A DNA stretch of 41,873 bases from Clostridia bacterium (lineage in GTDB: Bacteria; Bacillota; Clostridia; TANB77; CAG-508): the NCBI GenBank assembly GCA_017404545.1, contig JAFRCC010000009.1, forward strand, positions 1 through 41,873. The letters run 5' to 3'. A model generated the notes under the pieces. The model worked only from the letters and a program-made list of their open reading frames with translations. It ran no database searches and was not told where the DNA came from. Positions 33,470-41,042 of this stretch are shown here, one piece after another; position 1 is the first letter of the stretch, and every line of letters begins with the position of its first letter. The position numbers and the translations under genes are program-made.

Positions 33470-33727
33470 CTTTTTTTTTAAAAAACTGGACCATAAAATT
33501 TTTAATTCATTTTTAGTCCTACCTTGAAATTTTCCTAAAAAGCTCCCAAACCGCATAAAGCCTAGAATAGCCGTATTTTGCTGACAACAAGTTATATTAC
33601 TTTTAAATAAAAACGCCTTAAAATTGATTCTCGTAAGCCGTTATTTTAGGCGTTTTTGAGCATTTTTGTAGGTACAATATTAGTACAAATTTTAACTAAT
33701 TTAATAGATGAATTTTAAATAAATTTA
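33470..33727. repeat. Repeat C, copy 2
   Basis: Nearly identical to 22835-23090, with AACTGGACCATAAAATTTTT at its start and the AAAAACGCC / GGCGTTTTT hairpin at 33607-33657. Confidence 0.85.
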
Positions 33728-33739
33728 TTATTTTATTTT

Positions 33740-33925
33740 CATTTGGAATTTTTCTTAAGTAAATTTTTTGGTACTACCTAGCTTTGCATAAGTCTCCTGT
33801 AATGCTCGTGCCTCGCAAACAGTATACTTATCTCCCACTTCTGCTCTATTTCTTTCATAATTTAAAAAAATAGTAAAAATAACTTATTCAAAAAGAGCTC
33901 TACACCCCTACTTCCTCTTAAGTTT
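33740..33925. repeat. Repeat B (copy 5) with an inverted D inserted
   Basis: B starts TTCTTAAGTAAATTTTTTGG and TACTACCTA, is interrupted by a complete inverted D (33780-33824), then resumes with ATCTCCCACTTCTGCTC. Compared with copy 1 this is an insertion of D into B between CCTA and TCTCCC. Confidence 0.8.
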
Positions 33926-33952
33926 TCTTAAAAGTAAAAGGAACAGAGAATT

Positions 33953-34537
33953 CTAGTCCTTCATCGTATTCTTTTCATTATTTTTCATTTCAGCTACTAA
34001 GAAAGTTATTATTGGAAATGCATTAAGTGTAGCTATGGATGCAAGTAAATAAACACATGTTGGAACTATAGGAGTAATAAAATAATGCGCTATCCAGTCG
34101 TTAAGTGTATTTTTTTCTGCTTCTCTTATATCTTCCCAGCTTTTACATCCTTCTGCAAATCCATATCCTTCAAATTGATTAGGATTTTCTTTGTATTCAT
34201 TTTCAATAGTGTTAAACGCAACATGTAGCGTAGTATATAAGTAATCCATTTTATCATATCCATCAATTGATTTTGTAGTAACTAAACCAACACATAAAAA
34301 GGTAAGTATGATTACGGCATTTTTCAAAAAGCGTTCTATACTGGGCTTATCCACAATATAGAAAAATTTTACTATTGTCCAAAAAACAAGAGATGTGGTA
34401 ACTGCATTTAGACATATTACTATATAATCTGACGTTGATGAAACAATACCATATACTATTCCTACAACTATACTTATTACTATATACATACATAATAATC
34501 CCATAGAGCTAATCTTACTTTTTTTCTTATCATTCAT
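33953..34537 (-). CDS. Integral membrane protein, unknown function
   Basis: 194 residues from ATG at 34537, 8 bases after GGAGG. Hydrophobic segments lie near residues 13-31, 37-58, 70-90 and 155-180, with a soluble loop (about 95-150) between the third and fourth. The C-terminus is charged and cytosolic or external. No family is recognised. It is the last gene of the third TA-plus-envelope module, 97 bases downstream of the WG-repeat gene. The sequence around its start (TTGGAGGAT..ATGAA) closely resembles that of the WG gene. Confidence 0.7.
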   Translation of the reverse strand: MNDKKKSKISSMGLLCMYIVISIVVGIVYGIVSSTSDYIVICLNAVTTSLVFWTIVKFFYIVDKPSIERFLKNAVIILTFLCVGLVTTKSIDGYDKMDYLYTTLHVAFNTIENEYKENPNQFEGYGFAEGCKSWEDIREAEKNTLNDWIAHYFITPIVPTCVYLLASIATLNAFPIITFLVAEMKNNEKNTMKD

Positions 34538-34634
34538 AGATAAATCCTCCAAAATTCTATATATTTTGTTATTTATTAATTTAAAGATTTTAACTAAATT
34601 TTTTTTACATATTTTGCTTCAATATATTTTTTCA

Positions 34635-35429
34635 TTACGATGTATGATCTATTAGCTTAGAAGCGTCTTCATAAGTCAATTCATTATATTTGGGCTCTAC
34701 GATATATTCTCCTGTTTTATTTATTATTCCCCATTTACCGCTAACATCTTGTACAATAGCAATATCATCGACTCCAAAAACTTTAGCATTTAAAAATTGT
34801 GGCTCAATAACAAACTTTCCAGTTATATCTACATATCCATATAATCCATTCGAATTTTTAGCAACTGCTAGATGACTACTATATATACTCAAGTCATCTC
34901 CTTTATCTAACTCTAATACGAATTCGTTTTTTTCATTAATGAAACCATGTCTATAGTCACTATCAGAATAAATTCTAACATATGCTAATCCATCAAAAAA
35001 ATAAAATTTATCTGCATATTGTGGCTCTGCTATTGTATCTCCATTTTCATTTATGAAGCCCCATTTTCCCTCTTTATTCCTTATTAAAGCTATTCCATTA
35101 TCCTCAAATGAACCGATATATGGGTATTTAGTTAAAACTTTATTATTTACCGTATCAACGTATTCAACTTCGTCTCCGTTCATTTTGATTACAAACGCAC
35201 GTCCTTGTTTACCTTTTATCTCAGCTACTAAATGTGTAGCTGATGTATATCTGGTTATTCCAAATTTACTTGTATACTCAGTAAACTGATACTTCCCAAA
35301 TATTTCGTGTTTTATAACAGATAATTGTAAATTATCATCAAAATTTTTATGTACGCTATATATTCTAGCAACAACAATTAGCAATAAAACAACAATTACT
35401 ACGATGATTATTTTCATTCTATGTTTCAT
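34635..35429 (-). CDS. Membrane-anchored WG-repeat protein
   Basis: 264 residues from ATG at 35429 behind GGAGG. One N-terminal membrane helix (MKIIIVVIVVLLLIVVARIY) is followed by an extracellular domain with about five WG repeats: GKWGFINENGDTIAEPQY, RHGFINEKNEFVLEL, GLYGYVDITGKFVIEPQF and GKWGIINKTGEYIVEPKY are the clearest. WG repeats form a beta-propeller-like or solenoid surface with no catalytic residues. The protein probably binds something at the cell surface. The second WG protein (38085-39836) has longer repeats. Confidence 0.88.
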   Translation of the reverse strand: MKHRMKIIIVVIVVLLLIVVARIYSVHKNFDDNLQLSVIKHEIFGKYQFTEYTSKFGITRYTSATHLVAEIKGKQGRAFVIKMNGDEVEYVDTVNNKVLTKYPYIGSFEDNGIALIRNKEGKWGFINENGDTIAEPQYADKFYFFDGLAYVRIYSDSDYRHGFINEKNEFVLELDKGDDLSIYSSHLAVAKNSNGLYGYVDITGKFVIEPQFLNAKVFGVDDIAIVQDVSGKWGIINKTGEYIVEPKYNELTYEDASKLIDHTS

Positions 35430-35550
35430 AAATTGATCCTCCAACTATATAAAAAAATTGGTTTTAGAATTTAGTTATTTAGTTTAACAATATTAGAATA
35501 TATTGTACCATATTTACATAATTATGTCAAAGCACGCTCACAGAATTTTA

Positions 35551-35580
35551 TTGACTTTGCATCAAATATTGTAGTATAAT
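35551..35580 (+). promoter_or_regulatory. Strong sigma-A promoter on the plus strand
   Basis: TTGACT and TATAAT with 18 bases between, in an array where all the other genes run on the minus strand except the IS110 transposase. No ORF with a ribosome site follows; a small RNA does. Confidence 0.7.
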
Positions 35581-35586
35581 AATAAA

Positions 35587-35673
35587 AGGAAATAAGTAAT
35601 CGCATAAATGTGGTTACCAAATGATTTGGTTAACGACACATGCTCTGCAAAGCAAATGTGTCGTTATTTTTTA
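35587..35673 (+). ncRNA. Putative small RNA with intrinsic terminator
   Basis: About 87 bases from the promoter start to a T run. A small stem ACCAAAT / ATTTGGT (35616-35630) is followed by the 10-bp terminator stem AACGACACAT / ATGTGTCGTT (35632-35665) with TATTTTTT. It lies between the ParE-like toxin gene and the WG-repeat gene, opposite to both. It may be an antisense or trans-acting regulator, or a counter-transcript. No homology is recognised. Confidence 0.55.
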
Positions 35674-35766
35674 TGTATTTTTGTTAGCGCTCATCATTAG
35701 AATGATGCAAAAAAAGAACATCATGATTAATTTGATGTTCTTTTTAGTATCAATTTCTCTTGCTAG

Positions 35767-36081
35767 CTATTCTTTTAAAAATTTCTCCCAATCCATAAAC
35801 GCATGACTAATTCTTAATATACTAGCTTTATTTTTATTCACTATATAAAATATAACATAATTTTTAACATTAATTTTTCTTATATTGTCATGACCAGTAA
35901 GATTTTTATCTAGAACAGGCATGCTTCCTGCAATATTTTCTATATTTAGTAATTCTTGTTTAAATAATATCTTATATTTATCTGCAATTATATCATCAAA
36001 TAAACTATTTCGTATATATGAAATAATATTACCAAGATCATTCTTTGCAGTTTTTGATACTTCAACAATATATTTATCCAC
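35767..36081 (-). CDS. RelE/ParE-superfamily toxin
   Basis: 104 residues. YIVEVSKTAKNDLGNIISYI at the start, a central GSMPVLDKN, and the strands IRKINVKNYVIFYIVNKNKA and ILRISHAFMDWEKFL fit the ParE/RelE fold. Intact frame. It follows its antitoxin by 23 bases. It differs in sequence from the toxin at 30106-30414, so the two TA pairs are separate acquisitions. Confidence 0.85.
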   Translation of the reverse strand: MDKYIVEVSKTAKNDLGNIISYIRNSLFDDIIADKYKILFKQELLNIENIAGSMPVLDKNLTGHDNIRKINVKNYVIFYIVNKNKASILRISHAFMDWEKFLKE

Positions 36082-36104
36082 TCTGTAATGCCTCCAATCA
36101 TTTG

Positions 36105-36347
36105 TTATATTTTATCAAGATCTTCGAATACCTCATCAAGAGAGTAGACTTTACCTTCATTTATATCATCAATCCCTCTTTGCAACTTTTCTTTCAAATC
36201 AGACTTGCTTTTTATCGCTAACTCATCTGGTCCATCAATATCTATATTTGAAAATTTTAAGAATTCCATAAAATTAATAACCTGACCTATCAGCTCATCT
36301 GGTAAAGTTTGGATTTCATCATATAATCTTTGTTTTTCAATCGACAT
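36105..36347 (-). CDS. Antitoxin, DUF2281/RelB-like
   Basis: 80 residues. The N-terminal LYDEIQTLPDELIGQVINFMEFLKF is the DUF2281 (VapB-like helical) signature. The C-terminal part EKLQRGIDDINEGKVYSLDEVFEDLDKI is the toxin-wrapping tail seen in RelB/Phd-type antitoxins and resembles the tail of the Phd protein at 30434-30688. It lies behind a promoter at 36382-36410 and leads the module. Confidence 0.85.
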   Translation of the reverse strand: MSIEKQRLYDEIQTLPDELIGQVINFMEFLKFSNIDIDGPDELAIKSKSDLKEKLQRGIDDINEGKVYSLDEVFEDLDKI

Positions 36348-36381
36348 ACTATATTCCTCCGTTCATCTTATTATTTATATC

Positions 36382-36410
36382 ATTATAAGTTATTTTTAAA
36401 TTAAAATCAA
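36382..36410 (-). promoter_or_regulatory. Promoter of the DUF2281/ParE toxin-antitoxin operon
   Basis: TTGATT and TATAAT with 17 bases between on the minus strand, just inside repeat A copy 5. Confidence 0.7.
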
Positions 36411-36423
36411 TAATTATATAGCT

Positions 36424-36547
36424 TCACATTTTTTTCTTTTGAAATGTCAACAGCCCTCAAAACATTGAAAAAAACTGGAGTTTTAATGGAGGTGTCATGA
36501 AAGTTTTGTGCAAATAGGAGTAGGAATAATTATCCTGGAGTCCCAAT
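36424..36547. repeat. Repeat A, copy 5, short form
   Basis: Diverged at the left end, then AACTGGAGTTTTAATGG, GTGTCATGAAAGTTTTGTGC, AGGAGTAGGAATAATTATCC and TCCCAATA. At that point it stops, 8 bases before the broken rhuM frame ends. The tail is missing. Confidence 0.85.
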
Positions 36548-36555
36548 ATTTGTAA

Positions 36556-37296
36556 TCAAGGACATAGGAAATTTGCTGCTTTTTCTTCAATACTCTTGTA
36601 TATATCTTGACCACCAAAACTCTGATATAAGTTACCAATAATTGATTCTAGTCCTTTATCTCTTTCTACAGCAAATAGGGTACTTTCTTCGTTAAATCTT
36701 AGTTTGTTAATTATATTTATACATTCAGTATATTCTATTTTTCTTGTGTCTATATTTCCATCTATTTTCTTTAATGCTCGGTGATCATAATCATCTAATA
36801 GCTCTAGTGCTTTTGAGTAATCGCCAATTACTTTTAAAATTTCCTTAGCATCGTTCCCTTTTAATCTTTCATCCATTCTATTCGCTATATCGATTAGTTT
36901 AATTGTTTTTTCTAAATATTCGAGTCTTCTTTGATTTACTACATAACCTTTTATCAAATAGTCTTTTAGTATTTGGTTTGCCCATCTTCTAAAAATAATA
37001 CCATTTTCAGATTTTACACGGTAACCAACAGAAATAATAACATCAAAATTGTAATATTCTACATTATATGTTTTACCATCACTAGCAGTTGTCGCAAATT
37101 TTGCGACAACTGAGTTATCATCTTTTAATTCTTCATTCAGAGCATTATTAATATGTTTACCGATAGTTTTAATGTCTCGACCAAATAACTCAGCTAACTG
37201 TTGCCTGTTTAGCCAAACAGTTTCATCTTTTAAGTTTACTTCCAATTTTACACCTTAATTTTCAAACAAGATTATTTCATTTTTCTTTTCGTCCAT
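36556..37296 (-). pseudogene. RhuM-Fic type protein, truncated and with a nonsense codon
   Basis: ATG at 37296 gives MDEKKNEIILFEN, then TAA (37255-37257), then in the same frame GVKLEVNLKDETVWLNRQQL, so a Gln codon probably became TAA. The RhuM domain (YNVEYYNFDVIISVGYRVKS, RRWANQILKDYLIKGYVVN) is complete. The next part (LRFNEESTLFAVERDKGLES, QSFGGQDIYKSIEEKAANFL) is the start of the Fic/Doc domain of RhuM-Fic fusions, but the frame ends two residues later at repeat A, before the HPFxDGN motif. Toxic Fic activity is therefore lost. Confidence 0.8.
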
Positions 37297-37795
37297 ACGA
37301 ACCACATCCTTTTCTTAAAATTTAGTTTGAGTATGATTTTTAGTTGTAGTTAAAATATAGAATTTATTGTTAAGAACTATTGTTTGTGATTATATTATGT
37401 ATAAAAAACAAAGTCAATCATAATTCGTCAATAATCCTACTAAAATGGCTTATTTTCTTAATTATCTAATTATTTATATAATTCTTTGTAATCTGCTTTA
37501 TTACTGCACTTTATTTAATTCAATTTTAATCAAAAAATTTCATAATTAACAAATGTTCGGTTTTTAAATTTAATTGTTCGTAAATTACAAAAATCAAAAT
37601 TTTAAAATCTAAAATTCAAATTTAAAAATTTTAAAATTTTTTATAATATTTTTATTTTCTTAAGACTATAAAAAATTTTCTAAATAATTTTTAAGTTTCC
37701 GCTTCTTGAATAAAATAATTGAGTTATTTTTTATATTTTATAATCTTAAATTTGATTATTCAAAAAATTGAGCCTACTCCCATCTCTCCCACTAA
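37297..37795. other. Gene-free stretch with repeat E and a diverged repeat B
   Basis: Repeat E (AACAAATGTTCGG plus TTGTTCG) lies at about 37548-37580. A B-like end (TTATTCAAAAAATTGAGCCT then CATCTCTCCCACT) lies at about 37755-37795. Otherwise it is AT-rich with no gene. Confidence 0.5.
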
Positions 37796-37827
37796 GAAGT
37801 ATTAGAAGCGGATATAAATGTACCCAA

Positions 37828-37882
37828 AACAAAACACCACCTAAACTTACAATTTTTATTTGTAAATTGGTGTGGTGTTGTT
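37828..37882 (-). terminator. Long terminator-like hairpin
   Basis: AACACCACACCAATTTACAA pairs with TTGTAAGTTTAGGTGGTGTT across a short AT loop, then TTGTTTT on the minus strand. It follows the coding remnant at 37943-38062. Confidence 0.65.
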
Positions 37883-37942
37883 CATTAGTAAAATATAATC
37901 ATTATAGATACTGCTATTATTCAGTAGATTTTATATTATCAT

Positions 37943-38062
37943 TTATCTTCTTTTCCCGTAATCTAAACCATCTTTTCTTGCTTGAGCTTGCTTTTCTACT
38001 AAAGTATTTTTAATTCCATCAATACGAGTTCTTGTAAGCTCACCGAGTGTTTGGATTTCTTC
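37943..38062 (-). pseudogene. C-terminal remnant of an element gene
   Basis: 39 codons, EEIQTLGELTRTRIDGIKNT and on to ARKDGLDYGKRR and TAA, with clear coding character but no start. It is joined at about 38063 to the sequence downstream of the WG/LRR gene. A terminator follows. It may be the end of a lost transfer or DNA-processing gene. I cannot name it. Confidence 0.4.
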
Positions 38063-38084
38063 CTATTAAGAGTATTGTGTTTTA

Positions 38085-39836
38085 TTATTTATTATCTGAA
38101 AATATTAATTCATTCACTTCAATTTTATCAATTACTGTCTCTCCATTTTCATTTATAAATTGATATTTCTCATCTTTTTTTACTAAAGCCAATTCTTCTG
38201 AAAAGTCGAAAGCATCATCAAATTGGAAATCTATTATAGCTTTTCCTTCTTTGTTGATATATCCATATTTATTATTTTTTCTTGCATACGCTAAACCATT
38301 TGAAAATCTATGTGCGTCACTAAACTGAAAATCGATTATTACGTTTCCTTTTTTATCTATATATCCATATTTATCATTTTTAGACACACAAGCTAATCCT
38401 TCTGAAAAATCAAATGCTTTATCATATTGAAAATCTATAACTACATTTCCTTTAGTATCAATGAAACCGTACTTTTCATTTTTCTTTACACAAGCTAATC
38501 CATCTGAAAAATCTCTAAAAATAATTGTGTATTCATCACTAGATATGACTACATTTCCAGACTTGTCTATATATCCAGTATCAGTGTAAGCTAGTCCGTC
38601 ATAGAAGGCAGAAGCGGAATCAAACTTAAAATCTATAATAACGTTTCCATCTTTATCTATGTATCCATATTTACCATTCATCTTGACACAAGCCAAGCCA
38701 TCTTTAAATAAACCAATATCGTTTTTTCTAACAACACTTCTCATTCTAGTTAATGGATCTCCATATTGAAAATTTATTACTACATTTCCATTTTTATCTA
38801 TATAACCATATTTGTCATTTTTTGATACACAAGCTAAACCTTCTGAAAAATCAAATGCATAATCATATATACATGGAATAATTTCTTTTCCAGATAAGTC
38901 TACATAACCATATTTTTGATTTCTACACACCCTAGCCAATCCTTCTGAGAAATTTCCAGCTGAATAATAGTCAAATGGTGTATAATTAGGTGAAACCTCC
39001 TCTAATCTATCTATTATTAATCTTCCATTTTTATCTATGTATCCTAAATCAACTCGACACATACTTTCTTTAAAAGAATAATACTCCATTCCAATACTTC
39101 CATTATAGTTAGAGTTTTCATAATTTAATTCTATATGTTCATTTAGTGAATCATAATATTTTGTATTAACATCTGTTTTAATGCTTGTTTGTATATCTTT
39201 TTTTGTATGTAAAAAAGCTTTTGCTCCTATTGTTTCTATATGATTAGGTATATTTATACTATATAAACCGCTCTCTGCAAAAGCATAGTTTTCGATATTT
39301 TTTATGCTATTAGGTAATTTTACATGGTATAATTTTTCACATCCATAAAATGCTTTTTCGCCTATTGAAGTTACTTTATAAAATCTTAATCCTTTTATTA
39401 TATAATTTGGAATTTTTAAATTTGATTTGTTGTACTCTTTGCTAAATCCATTAATTGTAGCTACATTATTTTCATTATTCAAACTATAATTGAATATATT
39501 TTGTGTATCCTGTTGATTTGCATAAAGAATTGAAATTGCAATTAGTATAGTTGCTAAAATTGATATAATAAATGCTTTCCAATTTTTCTTTTTAAATAAT
39601 AATAAAATTTCTATGAATTCCATTATAGCAAATATGATAATTGTCAAATCTCCATTTAACCATTTTCCGTCTATAATTACATAAATAACAGGAGCTATTA
39701 AAACTCCAAAAATTCCTATTAAAATTGATACAGCAGAATTAAACATGGATTTGTCTCTTTTTAAATTAATGAAAAACGAACAAATCCCTGTTATAAAAAT
39801 TATCGCATCAAATATGTATATATATTTTTCCAACAT
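38085..39836 (-). CDS. Membrane protein with LRR_5/BspA-like segment and WG-repeat array
   Basis: 583 residues. Four membrane helices (about 5-24, 30-55, 62-82, 88-108) lead to an extracellular part. Residues about 145-215 form BspA-like leucine-rich repeats (IGEKAFYGCEKLYHVKLPNS, then IENYAFAESGLYSINIPNHI). From about 255 to 575 there are eight or nine WG repeats of about 35-40 residues in the form KYGYIDKNGNVVINFQY...FSEGLACVSKND. Neighbouring repeats are almost identical at DNA level, which invites recombination. A ligand-binding surface protein is likely; the ligand is unknown. Repeats resemble those in the 34635-35429 protein. Confidence 0.88.
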   Translation of the reverse strand: MLEKYIYIFDAIIFITGICSFFINLKRDKSMFNSAVSILIGIFGVLIAPVIYVIIDGKWLNGDLTIIIFAIMEFIEILLLFKKKNWKAFIISILATILIAISILYANQQDTQNIFNYSLNNENNVATINGFSKEYNKSNLKIPNYIIKGLRFYKVTSIGEKAFYGCEKLYHVKLPNSIKNIENYAFAESGLYSINIPNHIETIGAKAFLHTKKDIQTSIKTDVNTKYYDSLNEHIELNYENSNYNGSIGMEYYSFKESMCRVDLGYIDKNGRLIIDRLEEVSPNYTPFDYYSAGNFSEGLARVCRNQKYGYVDLSGKEIIPCIYDYAFDFSEGLACVSKNDKYGYIDKNGNVVINFQYGDPLTRMRSVVRKNDIGLFKDGLACVKMNGKYGYIDKDGNVIIDFKFDSASAFYDGLAYTDTGYIDKSGNVVISSDEYTIIFRDFSDGLACVKKNEKYGFIDTKGNVVIDFQYDKAFDFSEGLACVSKNDKYGYIDKKGNVIIDFQFSDAHRFSNGLAYARKNNKYGYINKEGKAIIDFQFDDAFDFSEELALVKKDEKYQFINENGETVIDKIEVNELIFSDNK

Positions 39837-39862
39837 ATATTTTAAACTCCTTTTTTACAAAT

Positions 39863-40135
39863 TTATTTCTTATATTTCCTCAAATTGTATATCTCCGACG
39901 GTTCCGTACTTTTTTCGATTACAGCCTTAATAGCATTTGAATTTATCAATTCTTCGTACGTATTAATAAGCTCTTTATTAGGTTTTGATGTAATTATTAC
40001 TTGATTTCCAGTTTCAATAATTATTTTGGCATACACAATCTTTTCTTCTACTTTCTTCCCACATCCTGTAAGCATAACCATTGCACTTATTAGCATTGTA
40101 AAAATAGTAACTAAGTTTAATATTCTTTTTTTCAT
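39863..40135 (-). CDS. Small lipoprotein, shortened relative of the 29308-30078 protein
   Basis: 90 residues. The signal peptide ends in a lipobox MLTGC (Cys near 25). The segment KELINTYEELINSNAIKAVI matches the Wzz-like part of the larger lipoprotein (KLIKTYEELMNSKTIKKDV), after which the frame ends in an unrelated basic tail (NLRKYKK). It is probably a 3'-truncated copy of such a lipoprotein, placed in the module between repeat A and the WG/LRR gene. Confidence 0.65.
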   Translation of the reverse strand: MKKRILNLVTIFTMLISAMVMLTGCGKKVEEKIVYAKIIIETGNQVIITSKPNKELINTYEELINSNAIKAVIEKSTEPSEIYNLRKYKK

Positions 40136-40268
40136 ATGTATTTTTTCTTTCTTTTTTTCTTTGATTTTTATAGAAAATAATATATATTTTCCTCGTATGA
40201 CTTTAATTGTAATTCACTCACATTTGTTTGTCAATTTTTTTAATTTCTTATTTTTATTTACATATAAC

Positions 40269-40354
40269 TATCACATTTTTTATTGCTGATTGCCCACAAA
40301 ACACTGAAAAACTTGGATCCTTATGGGGGGTGTCATCAAAGTTTTGTGCAAATA
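40269..40354. repeat. Repeat A, copy 6, fused to virD4
   Basis: Complete from TATCACATTTTTTATTGCTG to GTTTTGTGCAAA, then directly virD4 coding sequence. The block after GTGCAAA and the tail are absent. It closes the accessory array on the transfer-module side. Confidence 0.9.
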
Positions 40355-41042
40355 ACTTATCTAATAGACTTTCATATTCATCATCATCTTCGTGTACTTC
40401 TCCATATCTTAACATCTCCATCACCATTGGAAAGTTTTGTTCATCTTCAGGTGCTTTGTATTTTAGATAAAAAATTAAAGCTAGTAACATCATTTGTGCC
40501 GCAGTATCCCAAAAAGGATCTTGTGAGTAGCTCCTTTGGGTGTAGTATTTTTGAATAAATTTGTTACTAACTTTTGAACATCATTATCTGTTTGAATATA
40601 TTTAAATGGATTATAGCAATGTGATTTTTCCATATTAATTAAGTCCAATACTTTTACTTTATAGCCTTCTTTTTCCAGTAAATTACCTGTAGCTGATATT
40701 ATTTCGCCTTTTGGGTCTAGTATTACATAGGAAGAGTTGCATTGCATAATGTTAGGTTTAGCATAAAATCTTGTTTTACCTGCTCCTGAACCTCCACATA
40801 CTAATGTATTTAGATTTCTTCTATGTTTTTTTGCGTTATATCCTATTGCTACATTTTGAGTTAGGATTTTGTTTTCACTTTTTGGTAAATGTTATTTTAA
40901 AAGGATTTTCCATTAAAGTTCCAAATTCTTGTAATATCTTTGGTATTCCACCATCAAGAAGCGGAGCTAATAACAATGAAAGCCATATAATAGGAATAAA
41001 ACCTAGTATTACTAATACTTTATTTGATATTTTATAGTTCAT
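40350..41042 (-). pseudogene. VirD4/TraG coupling protein, broken in three places
   Basis: ATG at 41042, overlapping the relaxase end, begins MNYKISNKVLVILGFIPIIW, a membrane helix, and runs to NPFKITFTK. There about 40-50 family residues (second membrane part and the HGSAKWG region) are missing and the frame shifts. It resumes as SENKILTQNVAIGYNAKKHR with the Walker A CGGSGAGKT and VILDPKGE. One base is missing near 40520 (CACAAGATCC where the family needs AAAGAT), and then MMLLALIFYLKYKAPEDEQN continues until repeat A cuts it at about 40354. The C-terminal ATPase half is gone. In the parent element it linked relaxase and secretion channel. Confidence 0.88.

Noticed and set aside
35621..35806. 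61-codon plus-strand ORF after the plus-strand promoter
   Set aside because: It starts inside the RNA stem without a ribosome site and runs through the terminator; the transcript looks non-coding.
37768..38013. 81-codon plus-strand ORF
   Set aside because: Overlaps a terminator hairpin and a better minus-strand coding remnant.
22534..40354. CRISPR array
   Set aside because: Repeats are long, few, irregularly spaced and separated by genes; no short direct repeats with spacers and no cas genes.
22534..40354. Classical integron
   Set aside because: No tyrosine integrase, no attI, and no attC-like inverted pairs at module ends.
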